A stretch of DNA of 64,000 nt from the NCBI RefSeq assembly GCF_040939455.1, contig NC_134106.1:78809001-78873000 (forward strand), given 5' to 3'. The position numbers and the translations under genes were made by a program. The stretch is from Microcebus murinus. Its lineage: Eukaryota > Chordata > Mammalia > Primates > Cheirogaleidae. Under the pieces are notes generated by a model. That model did not search any database, was not told the DNA's origin, and saw only the letters and a program-made list of their open reading frames with translations. Of the stretch, positions 1 to 12,441 are shown piece after piece (position 1 is the stretch's first letter; each line of letters starts with the position of its first letter).

Positions 1-2774
1 AAAGGCCCTTTGTACTTGAACACTTTATGGGGTAAGTTCATGTAATTCATATTTTCAGTAAACAGTTCATTCATTCCCCAGTATTCTGAGATCAGTGATT
101 TCAAAAGAAAAAAACAACCCAAAATCTCATTTTAAAATGGTGTACCCTGTAAATTATGTTTGATCTGGAAAATCTGAGAAACCTGTGCATGCATTTGCTT
201 TTTTTGTTTTATTCAGAAGTGATTTGGTCCAGGGAAACCCTCAATGGAAAAGGATTAATGAAATTTTCAAACAGCTTTAGTTTACCGAACTGAATGCATT
301 AATGGCTAAGCAAACACCATTTCAACCATTAATGATAAAAGAATAAGGTCATGAGCCAAATTAGTTGCGATTTCTTGTTATGTATTGATAAGAACATTAC
401 CCGTTCCTATGATGAATAGAGAAATCAGGGTTTTGTACTTGACCTGAATTTATGCATGAGCACACACAACAGAAGTGACTGAACAGCTCTGCTGGGGAGG
501 CACCCAGGAAAAACACACTGGGAAAGGAAAATAGCAGCAAATCATGTCTCATTTTGGCATGATTGGTCCTCATTTGCCTCTCTCCCCCCTCTATCTTTTT
601 CTCCCTCTTTCCCTCACTCTCCCCACCCTCTCTCACTGCAACCCATAAATCATTCTTTGCATTCTTTGGCTGTCCCTGCTTCTGTGAGAGCTCAGCTCAC
701 CCATGTGTCTCTCCAGCTCCTAGCTCTGTGCGCTGAATGTATATAAAATGAAGACACAAATAATTGCGCTGCTGAGGTTTGCCTGATGTCCGGGGAACAG
801 CCATTAATCTGTGCAAGGGGGTTTCTAAAGCCCCAAGATTCTGCAGAATAAATTATCATTAACCAATCTAGGCATTCTAAAGACACTATATTTTTATGAG
901 GTCAAAATGTTGGAGAAATACCCCCAAGGGAGGGCTGAAACCATCCAGCTGTAAAAGAAACAAGCTAGTGAGCAGCTTTGCACGGAAGCCTGGGTTCCTG
1001 CTGCCTGCAAGAGCTGCAGACCAACTGCAGGCTCAGCTGGAGGTAACCTCCCCGCCATGTCTGTCTGGTCTCCAGGCACTGCAACATTTGGGAAGCCCCC
1101 ATCCCTTGCAGCAGTGCCCTGCTTGGTGGGCCACCTCTGGAGGAGCAGAGTAGCTCTTGGAAGGTGTGGCTGATGAAAGAGCCTATCAGGACCAACAGGA
1201 GCTCACAGCAAAGCCTGCATAATCCACTGGACATCCTCTTCTAGTTTATTTACTTCATTATTTTTAATGGAGAATTTTCAGTTTAACATGATCGAGCTAA
1301 ATTCAATGCATAGCTCAAGGCTGTCACCATGACAGTCAGCCACATAAAGAAATTATAGTCTGAGGCCAAGCCATGGCCACTTCATTTCTCCCTATCAATT
1401 TCCTAATAAAGTACATTTTGATGGGCACATTGAGTGGTTTATGATGTAAGAACAACACTAATTAGTGAGGGAGGGGCTGATGCCATGTGTCCATGGGGCT
1501 TTTGAGATGTACTCGTGAAAAGGGGACAAGACAGGGATGAGTGCAGTTTAAGTGATGAAGTGAATATTTTCTGACAAAGGAAACAAGTTATTATTCTATA
1601 CAGATGTTTAACTCTGAAGAGGTGTTGAACATTGATAGACATATTCTAAAGTAGAATTTAAGCCTCTTCCAAAGTCTGAGAAGAGACTTGGTTAGGATAT
1701 CAATAAAACGTTTTATAGTTGACCCCGGGCAGGAAAAACAATATACAATTAAGGGAAGAGAAGGTGCCTTCCTGTGAAATGTGTGCATTTTAACCTTTGC
1801 AATATGTTAATAATTAATATGAATTCACACCAATAACTTATCTTCATAAAAACAGAGAACTCTCACACATAAAGCTTTTCAAGTATAAAAGAAACAAGCT
1901 ACCCCCTGAAGGTTTTCTGAGAAAACTCCCAATGAAGAAGGATCTCACAGTTTGAACGTACAGACTTTTCACCAGATCTAAAATTCTTGCGAATTGGCCC
2001 CATGTTAAATGACTGACAGTACCACCAAAAACTCTAAAACATAAAATACATGCTTCATTAGTCCCCCGGCTGAACTCAGAATCCTCCAGCTCAGAATAAA
2101 TCTCAACCTTTAAAAACAAATTCTCTTCTGAATTAACATCTCAGAATCATTAATCTTTGGCGTGACCCTTCAATTTCATTTGGAAGAGAACTACTGCGTT
2201 TCTCAAAGGTCTTTTTTCTTTTGGCAAACCACAGTTTCATGGAGAGAAGGAAAATAACATGTTCTTTCGTTTATCATTTCCTCATTCTCACCCTCAGGGT
2301 GGTTTCTTTTCCCTTCCCAACTGAAATATCCTAAATCTAACATCAACAGAGAGCCATTTACTGACTCAGGAAGGGACCAATATTTAGCTTTAGGTATATG
2401 TGCAAATAAAAACAAGGCTAGGTGGAATTATTATAAATTTCAGCAAGAAAGGAAGCATCATTGTTAATAAAATTTTACCAAATTAAAAATGGTTGAGACT
2501 TTATTCTTCATTGCAGATGCCTTTATCAAGTAGACAGAACTATGTTTGAGTATTCCATGAAGTAATCAAACATTAATAATGTAGATTTGTTTAATAGGCC
2601 AAATGAAGAGATGAAGTTTATATGCAGTCGGGATAAAGGGTTCCTCGTTTTCCCCAGTGTGTGTGGTACTAAAGGTAGAGACACTGTGTTTTAACTACAT
2701 TAGGACAGTTTGGTCTATAAAGTAATTCTACTGTATTAATAATTCCTTCTTAAGCAGGTAACCATTTTGAAAAG
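1..2774. other. Single-copy noncoding stretch, possible conserved elements
   Basis: I recognise no gene and no interspersed repeat here. The interval is A/T-rich with many ATTA/TAAT cores, for example around 840-875 and 1240-1300, and a CT-rich patch at 590-635. Such motif-dense unrepeated DNA is typical of developmental noncoding elements, but conservation cannot be judged from one sequence. The short ORFs (at most 91 codons) show no recognisable domain. Confidence 0.4.
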
Positions 2775-3003
2775 CAAATAATTTCTTTATTTACTTATTT
2801 AATTGTACTTTATCACATAAAAATGGCATATATTTATGGGATTACAGTGTGATGTTTTGATACATCTATGCATTATGGAATGATTAGATCAAGCTAATTA
2901 ACATATCCAGCACCTCGCATATATTTTTGGTGGTGCAAACATTTAAAATCTGCTCTTTTAGCAATTATAAAGTATGTATTACATTATTAGCTACAATCAC
3001 CAG
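2775..3003 (-). mobile_element. L1M 3' UTR fragment (antisense)
   Basis: The text from ATATATTTATGGGATTACAG through GATGTTTTGATACATCTATG and AAGCTAATTAACATATCCA matches, by recognition, the reverse complement of an old L1MA/L1MB-type 3' UTR. The A/T-rich start at 2775 would be the decayed poly(A) side. It is a noncoding fossil fragment. Confidence 0.75.
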
Positions 3004-3345
3004 CTTATTTGATTATTTACTAATCAAGATTTTCAAAGTTAGATGTTTACTTACAGCAGAATATGGCTACAGTGTCTGTCAATTTTCACTGTGAAGACCA
3101 CATAAGCAGCTCTCAGGGGAGAACCATTCTGGTTTAGGGGCTGCTGGGTTGACGAGATTTGCTTCTCCCACCATCCTTCAAGCCCAGTCCTTCTCTCTAC
3201 CCAGGGTATTAACAATCCATGCATATTCTCACATTTTTTATGTTCTCCAGCCAGAAAGGATTTCTGTAAAGCTTGCCAACTGCCCACTCCTTCCAAACAC
3301 ACCCCTGCTCTTTATTACATTAATCCTGAAATATGGCTATTGCCA
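3004..3345. other. Single-copy stretch, nothing recognised
   Basis: This stretch separates an L1M fragment from an L2 fragment. I see no repeat family, splice-bounded exon or RNA gene in it. Confidence 0.4.
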
Positions 3346-3765
3346 TTCAGTTCTCCAGGCTTACCAAACTTTAATGGCTCCCCATCACCCAGAGGACAAA
3401 TCTATAGTCCACACAGCCAAGTGCAGCCACATACTAAGCCTTCCTGTCTGACTCACGTGGGCATTTCCTTTTGAACAGTCTCTGGGCATTCCTGCTGGGA
3501 GCATCTGCTCATCCCTCCTACCTGTGATGCCTCTCAAATTGTGATTCAAATTCTTCCTCTGAAGGCCTACTCAAACCCTACCTCTCATGGAAAGGGTTTT
3601 CCCTCATCTCCTTCCTCAAAACCCAAAGCTTGCTGCTCAATACTCATTCCTTCTTGTCTTACTGAGCTATTTAACATTTTGCATGTTTAGGAATTGTGTT
3701 TGGTACTCCCATGCATGTAGCCTGCATATAATATATAACAAAGTGCCTTACCCATGGTAAAGACT
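3346..3765 (+). mobile_element. L2 LINE 3' fragment
   Basis: The sense-strand L2 3' region is recognisable: TTAATGGCTCCCCATCACCC, then GGACAAATCTATAGTCCA, then the GAAGGCCTACTCAAACCCTACC ... TTTTCCCTCATC block. It ends near the AAAGTGCCTTACCCATGG tail. It is an ancient, immobile mammalian repeat. Confidence 0.75.
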
Positions 3766-4571
3766 AAAACAAAAATTTAATCATTTAAAAATTATTTTCT
3801 TGTTCCTATCTTTAATTGAGTATGAGTCTCAAAGAGACTCCAAATCTCTAAACTACTTACTTATGCCCAGAGGTTGCTGATTTCAGGGATGAGAGTTTCA
3901 AGGAGAAGGTGCAGGGTCTTTTAAGCCCTAACAATTCCATCCTTGGTCCCTCATAAGTTGTAAAGTTAGTAAACAATACTGAACTATCTGGGATCCTTTT
4001 CATTGACCACAGACTCGTCTATAGTGGATCTGTTCATTCACAGCATCATACTGCTGCTTGGGAGAGAAACTCAACCACTCATGTGAGCCACTGGAATAAA
4101 CTCATTTAGAGAGTAGACCTCAGTTCTGGGCAGATCTTGCTTACAGGGTTGGCTTTGGAATCTACCATGTGATAGGGCTTCTCCATCTACCTTCTCTTAC
4201 TACATTACAGAGAGCCTTACCTGTTACCAACTAGTTAGATTTTATCCCCTACTGTCTGGAGATATGCCAGGAGATACTAGAACAGGGAACACGTAGACAG
4301 TGCAAGTTTATTGCTCTAGTTACTCTTTATTTTCTTGGCAGACAAAATTTTCGTTTATTCAATATGATAGTAAAAGGCATGCTTCTGGGTCTAACATACA
4401 ATTCAGCTCCCAGAGCTACCTTCTTCATCCACAAAGTTGGAAGAGTAGAAATGTTTTTGCATTCTCTCCAGTTGGTCTAGAATACAGTTTACTTTTAATG
4501 ACTGATTGGGAGAAGGAGAAGCAAGTGTGCACTTTGTTCTTAAATCCTCAAAATACATTTAAAAATCTCCT
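3766..4571. other. Single-copy stretch, nothing recognised
   Basis: I see no gene or known repeat. A 91-codon ORF at 4300-4575 has no recognisable domain and runs up to the edge of the piggyBac-type element that follows. Confidence 0.4.
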
Positions 4572-4652
4572 TTAACCCTTTGCACTCACTTGCTTTTTTC
4601 TCATTATCCACGCGACATTATCCACACTCAACATCCGAGTGCAAAGGGTTAA
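4572..4652. mobile_element. Non-autonomous piggyBac-type element (73 bp plus TTAA flanks)
   Basis: TTAA occurs at 4572-4575 and again at 4649-4652. The 73 bp between them start with CCCTTTGCACTC and end with GAGTGCAAAGGG, perfect 12-bp terminal inverted repeats. TTAA target duplication with CCC...GGG ends is the hallmark of piggyBac transposition. The element is far too short to encode a transposase, so it would have been moved in trans. Mouse lemurs are known to carry recently active piggyBac families, which fits the lemur-type Alus here. The clean ends argue for a fairly young insertion. Strand cannot be assigned. Confidence 0.85.
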
Positions 4653-5810
4653 ACATACTTCTTTTGTACCTTCTGCCTGATACCCAAAGTGTCCACATTT
4701 TGTTATAGTATATCTCTCCTACTTCAAAGAGGTTTATATGGCCCTAAGGTGGGCACTCGGCCTCATGCTAGGGAGGGCTGATCATTACTTTCCAAACTGG
4801 TAGAGCACTCATCTTACCCCTGGCCAGCTCTTGCTGGGGAACTTTCTCTTTGGATTGATTGGCCTTAGCCTACCCCCAACATAAAGATGCTCCAAGATGC
4901 TCACAGCTAGATTAAAACTTATACACTGGAATCATTACAATTTTTTTTCCAGGAACAAAGGAGGTACATGCAAGGTCAGACAGCCTCCTAAAGCAGGTTG
5001 GGCATATTTTCATGGTGCCAAGGCCAGAGGCAGAGCTAAAAGCATCTACACTCCCCTACTGCCTCCCCTTCCCTCCCTGCTAGAAAAATGTAAAAGATGC
5101 ACATTTGCCATCAGGAAAATCCCTAAGTGCCTTTTTACACTACTTTCACTTCAAGTCCACTGGACTAAGGCCATTTAAAAAGAGTTGACGTACCATGCTT
5201 CATGGAAGAAATTTTATTGGCCAAACTGAAAAAAAATAAGTGACAATAAGGCATATGTATATTATATCAGAATAACTGCTGTGAAACAAATTCTACTATC
5301 ACGTTGGATTTGTGGATTTCTTGAATGGCCAAAGAACAATATTAGTGGAAATTTTTTATTATATTGATTTGGGATACTTTCTTGTAAGTTTTATTTTTTA
5401 AAGATTTCAGTTTAGAAAAGTCATCTTTAAAATGTATTGACTTCAACTCATACCTACTGCTCTAGGAAAGAAGGCATTTTCCTTAATGAAATTTCCAGTT
5501 ACTCCTACGTCTTAAAAATTTCATCATACTTATCTCTTAACTTCCTTAATGGCATGGCTAAACTATCTCACATAGCTGAATGAGTCTGAGCTTGAAATAG
5601 AAGCAGTTCTGCCCTCTGTTGGGGGCAGGGCTCCCAGAGGCAGCAGGTGTACTGACAGAAGACAGCTGAGCTAATCTGTTCACCTGAGCCCTCTGTCACG
5701 TTCAATTTAGCCTCAATCTCTAGAAACACAATGTAAGAGGTCTAAGGCAAATGGCAGCTAGCAAATGCAGCCCCAATCAGAGAACCTGTCAGAGTCCAGA
5801 AGAGGCAAAA
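4653..5810. other. Single-copy stretch, nothing recognised
   Basis: I see no known repeat. A good-looking splice acceptor (T8 tract then CCAG, AG at 4951-4952) lies at the start of an open stretch, but the translation has no recognisable domain and no convincing exon end follows. Confidence 0.35.
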
Positions 5811-5813
5811 AAT

Positions 5814-5984
5814 ACTATACTGTTTGTTTCCTCACCATGTTTCTGGAAACATGGAAAACTATACTGTTTGTTTCCTCACCTTGTTTCTGGAAACAAAAAA
5901 TACTATACTGTTTGTTTCCTCACCATGTTTCTGGAAACATGGAAACTATACTGTTTGCTTCCTCACCTTGTTTCTGGAAACACA
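5814..5984. repeat. Tandem array, four 43-44-bp units with STAT-type sites
   Basis: Four units begin with ACTATACTGTTTG at 5814, 5858, 5902 and 5945, so spacings are 44, 44 and 43 bp. Units 1 and 3 share CCATGTTTCTGGAAACATGG, a perfect 9-bp inverted repeat around TG. Units 2 and 4 share CCTTGTTTCTGGAAACA. The array thus looks like a duplicated 88-bp dimer. Every unit contains TTCTGGAAA (5841-5849, 5885-5893, 5929-5937, 5972-5980), which fits the STAT consensus TTCNNNGAA, and TGTTTGTTT or TGTTTGCTT, which is forkhead-like. Protein binding is inference. The overlapping ORFs in all three frames are by-products of the repeat. Confidence 0.95.
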
Positions 5985-6325
5985 AAATTATAGGGGAAAA
6001 AAAAATCAAACTATGGTTACTAGAATCATCTTTAGGTAAGAAAGACAATAAATTCTTCCAGGACCCTTAACCTTTTTTATAACTGATCATTCAGGGCAGT
6101 GTTAGCAATGTGCTTGTTAATTTAGAATCTGTTTAGTTTATGAAGCTGATTACCTTTTTAAAGCAATGCATTATCCTTGCTCACAAAAAGTCATAGTATG
6201 TATTAGTAGGAATGCAGTTATCACATTATATTATAATTATCATGTAAAAAATATGTGCTCTTTACCAGAAAATATAAGCTCTTCAACATCAGGAGTTACA
6301 TTTAAAAAAAAAAATTCTGATTCAT
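5985..6325. other. Single-copy A/T-rich stretch
   Basis: This is A/T-rich sequence between the tandem array and a MIR/L2 patch. I see no gene or repeat in it. Confidence 0.35.
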
Positions 6326-6380
6326 AATACGGTACCTGAAACATGGTTAGCATTCAATAAATATTTATTTTTATTATTAT
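6326..6380 (+). mobile_element. L2-like 3' tail fragment
   Basis: CCTGAAACATGGTTAGCATTCAATAAATATTTA resembles the L2 3' end (CCTGGCACATAGTAGGTGCTCAATAAATATTT). The fragment is very short, so assignment is tentative. Confidence 0.45.
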
Positions 6381-6439
6381 TGTACTTATCATTCAACTAT
6401 TCCAATAGTTACCAATAATACAGTGTCTTATTATAAAGG

Positions 6440-6620
6440 ACACTGTGATCAAACTCTTTTCCTACATTATCTGATTTAATCCTTCATGGCATCCCTATGG
6501 GACAGGTATTGCTATCCTCCGCTCACAGGTGAGTAAATGAGGCTTAGTAAGGTAAGCAACTTGCTCCTGATCACCCAGCTTTAGAAGGATACAGACTTTC
6601 CCAGCTGGGGCTGCCCAGCT
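6440..6620 (+). mobile_element. MIR SINE
   Basis: The core MIR blocks appear in sense order: ATCTGATTTAATCCTTCATGG, CCCTATGGGACAGGTATTG, GTGAGTAAATGAGGCTTAG, AAGCAACTTGCTCCTGATCACCCAGCT. It is a diverged ancient tRNA-derived SINE. Confidence 0.8.
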
Positions 6621-7822
6621 CTAAAGAGGCACGTCCCTAAATATTGCACACATACATAATTCTAAGAACTAGCTCACTGCACTTGTTATTTGTAATCAAA
6701 ATCAGCAAGTGTTATATTAACTTCAAAAACAGTGTCATACCTAATGAAAACTTTGCATCAAATGTTTTAGTAATGAACCTAATATTCAGACTACTTTAGA
6801 TAATGCCAAAGCCAGGAATGAAAATATATATTCCCAATAAAATGCTGGGATGGGAAGGCATAACTCTAAAAATAAGATTTTGCAACACTTCACTGTAATT
6901 TGAGAACAAATGAAGAGAGTAGACAATGGAAGTATTGGAATAAATTAAAGAGGGATCACCTGTAAAGCACAGACATTGAGAACAACATTACATGTAATTT
7001 CAAGTAAATAAAAACTGTTAAACAGAAGTCTTAACATATGTGTAATGTTTGAACTATGCCATTGTAAAATAGTATTTCATTTTGTGTATTATATTAAAAA
7101 CCACATTTTATAAACATTTAGGATTTCACAGCTACAAGACTAGAAATGTTTATCAAATTAAATGTATTAATAATTACTCTTAGGGTCTATAGATAATTAT
7201 ATATTATCGTTTTTACTTTCTTTCTTGTTCATCAATTTCTTTTTCAAAATTGTACAAGTAGCACAGTTTTTGAAAATCACCACCTTACAATGACTTGTAA
7301 GTATTTCCAATGGACATTTAACCCAATATAATTTTAAGAACTTTCTCTTTTATATATACAATCAGTAACTCGTACTTCTGAACAGACTAAACTATGTACA
7401 TCAAAACTGTATCTTTTTTTAAAAGCATGCAGCTGTCTTTCTTAAAGCATTGTATCTTTTCAAGGAAATGTCAGCAATGTTATTCTTGGGCCTCCTTCTG
7501 CCCAAGAGGCCAAGTAGGGTTGAACAATAAAGCCAACAAGACACTTAATCAATAGCAGTCACAGCACCATTTTTTATCCTCCAGAATCTTCATTTTCAAT
7601 GAAGTTTACATCATTAAAGTAAGAAAACAGGACCGTCAATCTCCACTGGTTTCAAGTAGTAGATGGAAGAATTAATTTGACTGTCATAAAAATAATGATG
7701 CAACTGCATGCTTCAAACCTTTAAAAATTGATTTTTAGGCTTAAAACCTAGAAGGAGAACAGAAATGTTGCCTAGAAGAAAAAGTACTGATTTATTCTTT
7801 CTCTTTTTCATATTCCAAACAG
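6621..7822. other. Single-copy A/T-rich stretch, nothing recognised
   Basis: This is about 1.2 kb of A/T-rich sequence with no long ORF, no interspersed repeat that I recognise and no exon-like block. Confidence 0.35.
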
Positions 7823-7823
7823 A

Positions 7824-7998
7824 TTTCTTTTTTTAACTCTAGAGATGGGGTCTCTCTATATTGCCCAGGCTGGAATGCAGTGGCTATTCACAGGTGAGAG
7901 AATAGCTCACTACAGCCTCAAACTCCTGGGCTCAAGTGATCTTCCCACTTCAGCCTCTTGATAACTGGGGCTACAGACACATGCCACTGTGCCCAGCT
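7824..7998 (-). mobile_element. Alu monomer (FLAM/FRAM type), antisense
   Basis: It starts with a T-rich tract and continues GAGATGGGGTCTCTCTATATTGCCCAGGCTGGAATGCAGTGGCTATTCACAGGTG, then the AGCTCACTACAGCCTCAAACTCCTGGGCTC arm, ending at GCCACTGTGCCCAGC. Only one arm is present. The GGCTATTCACAGG segment is the 7SL-like feature of free monomers that preceded dimeric Alus. Confidence 0.8.
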
Positions 7999-9285
7999 CC
8001 AAAGAGATTTCTAACAGATCTGAAACTTGTAAGCAAGAGGTTTCAATGCAAGTCCTCTAAGATGTTATGAATAATATATCTGAAATATATTTATTAGCAG
8101 AGGTACCAGTGCCATTGCTTTTGAATGATGTTGACACATACCATCTCAACATGTGCTCTCACCATGACAGATTTATATGAAAGGAGTAGAAACATCACAT
8201 AACACCCACATAACCCCCTCCCAGGGGCAGTGGCAGGTTTTCTGGGCCCTTAAAGGCTATAAAGCTATCTTTAAAAAAAAACAAAAACAAGTTTATGAGT
8301 ACAAAATTAGGTAGAGGGCTTTGGAAGAGGACCATGCAAACTAGGAGCCTGCAATTTAAGCTTAATTAATTTAATGGTATTATAAATCCACTCCTGCCTC
8401 ATTCACTAGAAAATATAGTGTCCTTTCACTTGGACTTAGGGAAGTTTTGAAATAGCTGTGCTACCTGTTTAGTCTTCTTGTCCCCATAGCGGTTTCCCCC
8501 TCCCTTCTCTCCCCAGATAGCCTGTGGTGGTGTGGCACACATGCCAGTGTGTGCCCCGAGAATGGTAGGGGACACTGGCTCAGCCCATGGTGCTCCATGA
8601 ACATCCTGGAAAACTACAGGTGGCTGCTTCTACCCAACAAGCAGTGAGAGAAATGTCAAGGCAGATGGAGGGGGGTGATTTTTACACAGTTTAGAGAACA
8701 AACAGGTTTGTCATTAGGTGCCATGTTCAGGGTTCTCACAGCTAGCTTTATACGTCCAAATCATTTATCTTTGGTATTCACTTCAATGGAAAACTCATAG
8801 GAAATGTAATAAAGAATGGAGAGGAAGAAGTCAGCAGAAATAACACAGACTTTTAACAACTGATTGGAATACATGCATTGGCACCTCATTTTTAACTAAG
8901 GCAAAAATAAAACAAGCGCTGCCTAGGACAGCCCCATGAGGCCAGTTCTGGCAAACGGGAGAGGGCGGGAGCCCTGGTGCAGGAGGGAGGGGCATGCTGC
9001 TTCTATGACTTCTGCAGTTTGTTACACTCACTGTCCCTCCCTGCCCACTGTCCTTCAAACAGCAGGGGTGTCAGAGGACAGGCTTTAGTGTGCTCCAATT
9101 CTGTCTGGCCTAGCAGGTGCAGGATCCGTGGCCTGTCAGCTGGACCTTCCCCATCGCCAGCCCCGGAACCCAAGCAGACTGTGAGTTGGTTTCCTTGCCC
9201 ACTGGGGCCTGCCTTCCTCAGAGCTGGCGTCTTCCCGACAGCCAAACTAAGGGGCATGGAGGTGTTTTAAAATGTAGGTTTAATT
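7999..9285. other. Single-copy stretch with a GC-richer patch
   Basis: No gene is supported. The part from 8920 to 9250 is more GC-rich than its surroundings and has ORFs on both strands (75 to 97 codons) with no recognisable domain. It has too few CpGs for a CpG island. Confidence 0.35.
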
Positions 9286-10340
<1,055 letters not shown>

Positions 10341-10470
10341 GAGGTGACATTACCCCCATTGTACAGATGAAGACACTGAGGTTCACAGAGTTCAGAAGCA
10401 TCTTTCCCAATGTCACACAGCTAGTAGTTAGTGGAGCCAGGTTTGTATCCAGGTCCAGGGACAGACTATC
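10341..10470 (+). mobile_element. MIR SINE
   Basis: CCCCATTGTACAGATGAAGACACTGAGG, then CCCAATGTCACACAGCTAGTAGTTAGTGGAGCCAGG, gives the MIR core and 3' half in sense orientation. Confidence 0.85.
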
Positions 10471-11200
10471 TCTTAGGCATTGGGCTTAAAGCTTACCCAT
10501 TTTTGAAGGTCCCACATAAATGTTTGAGGTCTTTAAAAGCCTTGAGATTCTAATCTTGAGATTCTTTAGGAAAATATATGGGCTCCAAAATAAAAAGAGA
10601 AAACTATAACATCAAAATTAATAATGTATAATTAAATGTCTAAAAAACACATTAAGTCATTTTTATTAATTGTTACAGTTAGTATTCATTACAAAATTCA
10701 TTACACTTGAAAATATGTAGCTTAGACTTTTTTCCCCACATTCTAAGAATGCTTGAGTTTGACTGATGACTACAGAGAAACCAACTGTAAATTAATGAAT
10801 TACTCACAGTCAACTCTAAAAGCAAAATTATAAAAGCCCATTAGAAAATTATAAAGGGTATTTTTAAAAATGCATTTAATGTGACATGTGAGTATATTTT
10901 AATCTGTTTTAGAGGATGGGGGGTGGGGCTGTTTTGGAGGTCTTCAAAGGGTCCTGCCCGAGTCTGCCTGCTCCAAACCCCAACTCCATCTACGCATGCT
11001 CCCTGGCCCCACAGTACCAGGTGTGGAAGGCAGTCTCAGAGGCACCTGTGAGAATGGGCGCACTGCCGACAGGGCTCAGGGGCTCTGCTTACCGCTCCCT
11101 ACAGTATTTAATACCCACAGTGTTGCAGGACATGATATCAACTGTGCACAGGAGGTGGGAAAGTTCAGTACAGAGGAGATCCCACGCAGAGCTTCTGGGA
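10471..11200. other. Single-copy stretch; chance ORF
   Basis: This is A/T-rich up to 10910, followed by a GC-richer block. A 141-codon ORF (10916-11341) begins here, but its second half lies inside an antisense MIR and no domain is recognisable, so I do not call it a gene. An 11-bp direct repeat, CTTGAGATTCT, occurs at 10541-10551 and 10555-10565. Confidence 0.4.
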
Positions 11201-11204
11201 TGCC

Positions 11205-11343
11205 TGTCAAGAGCAGGCCTGGGAGTCAGCAGACCCAAGTTCTTCTCCTTTTCGCAGTACCACTTCTCAGCTACCTGGACAAGGCCCTGTCTAGAGCTGT
11301 CTTTTATTTTCCTGGCACACAGTAAACTCAATAAACATTAACG
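11205..11343 (-). mobile_element. MIR SINE, antisense
   Basis: CCTGGGAGTCAGCAGACCCAAGTTCT ... GTACCACTTCTCAGCTACCTGGACAAG ... CCTGGCACACAGTAAACTCAATAAACATTAACG is the reverse complement of MIR, 3' to 5'. The last block corresponds to the MIR 5' start. Confidence 0.75.
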
Positions 11344-11761
11344 TTATTGGTTTGAACTTTTAACTGTCTTTAACTCTCCTAGGTTAAATTCCATAGCAAT
11401 AAATCCTGTCACTCAACTAAAGTGCCACTTAAAAAAAAGATACCAAAAAAGTTCAAGCCCGAAGACCCTTGGAGTCTACAGGTTTTGTATTTGCATTGGT
11501 TCTCAGATTTCAAATGACTATAAATTTAAAACTCTCTGGTCAGGTCTGGCAACTAAATCAGTGCCTCCAAAATGCAATGATACTCTTGTTAAGTTTTAGA
11601 ACCATGTCATATCATTTATCTGGAGTCAGAAAAATAAATGTAAAATGATGGGCCAAATCTCACAGTACTGTTTACATGATGAAGCCTGTCATGATTTCAA
11701 TGGTTAAGAGACTAAGAGATTGAAAAGTAATAGGACTTCATTCTTAATTGGTTTTCTACAT
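11344..11761. other. Single-copy stretch, nothing recognised
   Basis: A/T-rich sequence with a short A9-like run near 11430. I see no gene or repeat. Confidence 0.35.
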
Positions 11762-11960
11762 CAGCACACTATAGCTTAGGGTGAAGCCCCACCACCTGCT
11801 TTTGTACGTAAAGTTTTATTGGAACTGTGTTGAACTATCTGTGGCTGCTTCCACATTACTCTACCATGGGCAGCACTGAGTAGTTGCAAAAGAGACCAGA
11901 TAGTCCACAAAACCTAAAACATCTACTATTTGGCTCTTTAAGGAAAAAATGTCAGTTCCT
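11762..11960. mobile_element. hAT-type DNA transposon fossil
   Basis: CACCTGCTTTTGTACGTAAAGTTTTATTGGAACTGTG, TGGCTGCTTCCACATTACTCTACCATGGGCAGCACTGAGTAGTTGC and CAAAACCTAAAACATCTACTATTTGGCTCTTTA match the body of a common nonautonomous eutherian hAT (Charlie-group) repeat by recognition. I cannot give the exact subfamily name. It is noncoding and immobile. Confidence 0.65.
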
Positions 11961-12441
11961 GTTCTGTATCAGTTGTCTATTTATGGAATTGCATAAAGAA
12001 TATTAGAGGCTGACATCATTCACAAACCCACTGATTTCATACAGTGATTATCTCAATTCCATGATTTTGGTTCTTTGGGATCATTTTTCTTAAGTCCTTT
12101 TCCTCTGCTTTGAACTTCCTATCCACATGGTCTGCTTAAAGAGCATTGCTGCTCCCTTTTCCCTGACACCTTGTTTTAAAGTCACATTTGGGTAACTACT
12201 CTGCAAGCACATTTTAAATTTCTTCTCCATTTCTTATTTTCTTTTTGGATCTGGTATAACTACCATGTCATGCCTGACATGACGACATTCTGAACTTAAC
12301 ACAAATTTAGAGTACAATACATTAGTCTAGACAATTTAAAACTAAAATACTATTATTAAAGCAAACAAATTCTCAAACAGATAAATAGTTTTAGTACGCA
12401 ACTTTCTAAAAAGATAAGCTCCGTATTATATCATTTATGAG

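Noticed and set aside
4940..4952. T8CCAG acceptor-like site
   Set aside because: The open stretch after it has no recognisable protein and no convincing donor.
5814..5984. CRISPR-like repeat array
   Set aside because: The units are directly tandem with no unique spacers, and the host is a primate.
5751..6070. Overlapping ORFs in three frames over the 44-bp array
   Set aside because: The repeat lacks stops in every frame; the peptides are simply repeats of the unit.
10916..11341. 141-codon plus-strand ORF
   Set aside because: Its second half lies in an antisense MIR, and it has no domain.
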